In this document: positions 59,581-64,000 of the stretch, one piece after another
How positions within the stretch are numbered: position 1 is the stretch's first letter
How the letters are laid out: each line of letters opens with the position of its first letter
From: Paragyromitra xinjiangensis
Taxonomy: Eukaryota > Ascomycota > Pezizomycetes > Pezizales > Discinaceae
Direction: 5' to 3'
Length of the DNA: 64,000 bases
Assembly (NCBI GenBank): GCA_038503065.1
Contig: JBCAMK010000015.1
Span: 1,302,001 to 1,366,000, forward strand
Translations under genes and position numbers: made by a program
Notes under the pieces: generated by a model
Told to the model about the DNA's origin: nothing
What the model saw: the letters and a program-made list of their open reading frames with translations, nothing else
Databases searched by the model: none

Positions 59581-60486
59581 ATGGCTCCTCGTTCTTACTC
59601 CAAGACCTACAATACGTCTCCCAAATCTTGAAGTTCTGCTGGGATTGTTGTACTGACTCCAGCTATACAGGTCCCTCGTCGTCCCTTCGAGTCCGCGCGT
59701 CTGTGAGTACCACTGAGATTTGAGCGTGCTCATTCTCATGTCTCCATTGCTTATTTTACAATTCGCAATGTTTATCCGTCGCCTTCCAACTAATGATAGA
59801 ATTCGATATATAGCGATGCTGAGTTGAAGACCGTTGGTGAATATGGTCTCCGCAACAAGAGGGAGGTCTGGAGAGTGCAACTTACTCTCTCCAAGATTCG
59901 GTACGGATTTCCCACGCTCCGGTTATCTGGGGGAAGGTTTTATCTGCAAGGGACTGGAGGTAGCAGGAGTTTTGAAAGTAGGGTTTGCTGATACGGATGA
60001 TAGTCGTGCTGCCCGTCAGCTCTTGACTCTTGAAGAGAAGGACCCCAAGCGCCTCTTCGAGGGTAACGCCCTCATTCGCCGTCTTGTCCGTGTCGGTGTC
60101 TTGGACGACTCCCGCATGAAGCTCGATTACGTGTTAGCTCTTAGCGTCGAGGACTTCTTGGAGCGTCGTCTTCAGGTACGCCCCGAAATTATCTCTTTTG
60201 AATCCACAATCGCTAACTCTCCTCCCCCAAACAGACCCAGGTCTACAAACTCGGTCTTGCCAAGTCCATCCACCACGCCCGTGTCCTGATCCGTCAACGC
60301 CACATCCGTGTCGGCAAGCAGATCGTCAACGTTCCCTCTTTCATCGTCCGTCTTGACTCGCAGAAGCACATTGACTTTGCGTTGTCATCACCATTTGGTG
60401 GCGGACGTTTTGGCCGCAACAAGAGAAAGAAGGCCAAGGCTGCTGAGTCTAAGGGTGATGGTGAGGAGGAAGAGGAAGAGGAATAA
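59581..60486 (+). CDS. RPS9: 40S ribosomal protein S9 (uS4)
   Basis: Five exons: 59581-59611, 59669-59702, 59814-59900, 60004-60175 and 60235-60486; 191 residues, the family length. It reads [47 protein letters not shown], then the S4 RNA-binding region ([40 protein letters not shown]), and an acidic tail. Intron 1 fits only as AT-AC: it begins ATACGT, has TACTGAC near its end and closes CTATAC, joining A|AG into the conserved Lys of KTYKVPRRPF. No GT-AG choice keeps the frame. Introns 2-4 are GT-AG. Confidence 0.95.
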
Positions 60487-60891
60487 ACGTCTCGCCCCAT
60501 AAATAAAAAAGTTCTTTGTCAAATAACTCCAAAATTTGAAATCGGATGGGTTGATCTCGGGTTTTGAAATCGGATAGGAGTTTTATCTATTTATTTCTTT
60601 TTGTGAATTGTATTTGTAGGGCGTAATGAACGAAACCGACTGCAACACAAAGAATGTCCAAATTACCAAAAAGAACCAAAATATGTCATCAAAAATCACT
60701 CGTGCCTTAACTCTTGAATAGCAGCCGTAAATCTCGTGACCCCAATATTATTTTCATATCCATATTTTCCCAAACCTGACATATTTACAGATTGGAGCGC
60801 GTCACTGCCCAACCGTATCTAACCGAGTCCATACTCTGAATTCCCGTACTCGCTATGAAAAAACATAAAATACTCTCTGCCCTCATACTCC
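60487..60891. other. Intergenic between convergent RPS9 and SRP54
   Basis: 405 bp of shared 3' flanks, AT-rich, with no feature seen. Confidence 0.4.
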
Positions 60892-62765
<1,874 letters not shown>

Positions 62766-63013
62766 GGCGGGCGAGACAGCTGTATGGGTATCGTGGGGTA
62801 AAGATCTGAGATGGCGGGGTCCAGATGCAACTAGAAAGGGTTTGAGGCTCCCCAATTAGAGTTGCGGCGACGTTGAGGGAAAGATATGATAAGATCAAGA
62901 TCTGATAGCAGATTACCCGGCCTCGCTAAATCTTGACGCTGCACTCGACTTTTTTTTTGTAGTTTGGCGAAAGCTTGATACTCACTGCGACAGCAATTGT
63001 ACAACTACCAATA

Positions 63014-64000
63014 ATGGCAACTCCACAATCCCCCGAGTCCTCCGCCCCCGCGCGAACAAAAAGAACTTCAGCGCCAACTTCAGTAGTGAAGAAGGAGGAA
63101 ACTCGCACACCAGATGAAGTCAACGCAGCACTACAACAATATGGCCGTGGTAACAAAATTGCCGTGAAGGGCATCAAAGATAAAAAGCTTCGTGGAAACT
63201 TAAAAAAGCTAGAATACAAGTACAAAGCTGCAGCGACAAATGCTAAGGATGCAGAAATGCTCCTGGAGGAGGACAAGGGTTACTTGGAGGCGGAGGGAAT
63301 GGAACGGACCTATAAGTTCTCCCAGACGGATTTGGTCAAGGCGGTGGATGTGTCAACGGCGCAGAAGGCAAGTTCTGCCCATGTTTGCAGGTAGCGCCTG
63401 AGGCGAAGTGCTGACAGTTTTATCTTGGACTGAAGGGTTTCGAATTGAAACTACCATTATTCGGACCGTACGCAATGGACTATACACGGAACGGACGATA
63501 TCTGCTTCTCGGAGGTCTAAAAGGTCATGTCGCAGCATTCGACTGGAGAGAAGGCAAGCTGGCAACGGAACTTCAGCTGAACGAGACAGTGAGGGATGTC
63601 AAATGGCTACACAACGAACAGTTCTTCGCTGTCGCCCAGAAAAAATACACCTACATTTACGACCATGCTGGTGTTGAAATCCACTGCCTTAAATCACACA
63701 TCGAGGTCACCAACATGGAGTTTCTTCCATACCACTTTTTGCTGGCTACCGTTGGTACCGCTGGCTTCTTAAAATACCAAGATACCTCTACAGGCACCCT
63801 TGCTGCCGAGCATCGCACAAAAATGGGCGCCCCCTCGAGCATGACTATGAACTCCCACAACGCAATCATCCATGTTGGCCATGCAAACGGCACCGTTACT
63901 CTATGGTCGCCCAATATGAGTACTCCACTTGTCAAAATGCTGACCAACCGTGGCCCCGTCAGAGCACTAGCCGTAGACCGTAGTGGCAACTACATGGCTA
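63014..64000 (+). CDS. UTP7: U3 snoRNP protein Utp7, WD40 repeats (3' end outside window)
   Basis: Exon 1 is 63014-63367 and exon 2 runs from 63436 past the window edge. The intron (68 nt) is GC-AG: GCAAGT donor, branch GCTGAC, acceptor GAAG; it joins STAQK to [20 protein letters not shown]. The N-terminal basic part ([37 protein letters not shown]) and the first WD40 blades ([51 protein letters not shown]) match Utp7/WDR46. It is a component of the small-subunit processome in the nucleolus. The start is the ATG at 63014; the frame is open 13 codons upstream without ATG. Confidence 0.93.

Noticed and set aside
59581..59630. Early stop in RPS9 (frameshifted pseudogene)
   Set aside because: The rest of the gene is perfectly conserved and an AT-AC intron explains the break exactly.

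Overview
The window looks like nuclear DNA of a filamentous ascomycete (Pezizomycotina). The genes have short introns of about 50-110 nt with CTRAC-type branch sites, and there are fungal orthologues of SNX3/Grd19, APC5, ELP6, RIM2, SRP54, RPL21, RPS9 and UTP7. A leotiomycete-like fungus is my guess from protein resemblance only. All exon models were built by hand from reading frame, splice sites and family conservation.

Layout. Positions 1-24.5 kb are gene-rich: the end of a coiled-coil gene, an intact Copia LTR retrotransposon (1907-7372), an RS-rich splicing-type protein, a small DUF7704-like membrane protein, a two-telobox Myb protein, ELP6, SNX3, APC5 and the mitochondrial carrier RIM2. 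Positions 24.5-58.5 kb are gene-poor and repeat-rich. This block holds two paralogous multi-pass membrane proteins of unknown function (30.3-32.3 and 51.0-53.0 kb), a MITE-like element, a fold-back element, 5S- and tRNA-like relics, and a 12-kb DNA transposon (37024-49044). Positions 58.5-64 kb return to housekeeping genes: RPL21 and RPS9 (divergent), then SRP54 and UTP7 (divergent).

The most interesting object is the 12-kb element. It has imperfect inverted termini beginning CCCTGT and subterminal repeat arrays. It carries three genes in one orientation: a TET/JBP-like 2OG-Fe(II) dioxygenase preceded by five 157-bp tandem repeats, a Tnp2 (CACTA/EnSpm-type) transposase, and a 661-residue AT-hook protein. 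This suggests a transposon that brings its own DNA-base-modifying enzyme and its own DNA-binding accessory protein. The transposase reading frame of this copy is broken by a nested 1.7-kb TA-flanked element, whose removal on paper rejoins the frame exactly, and by one in-frame TAG.

Other points: an apparent AT-AC intron in RPS9; an RPL21 start codon split by an intron; a GC-AG intron in UTP7; telomere-type CCCTAACCCT motifs inside an intron of the telobox-protein gene and an AAACCCTAA motif between RPL21 and RPS9; a Copia primer site matching the anticodon region of initiator tRNA-Met; and a shared 14-bp motif upstream of both membrane-protein paralogues.
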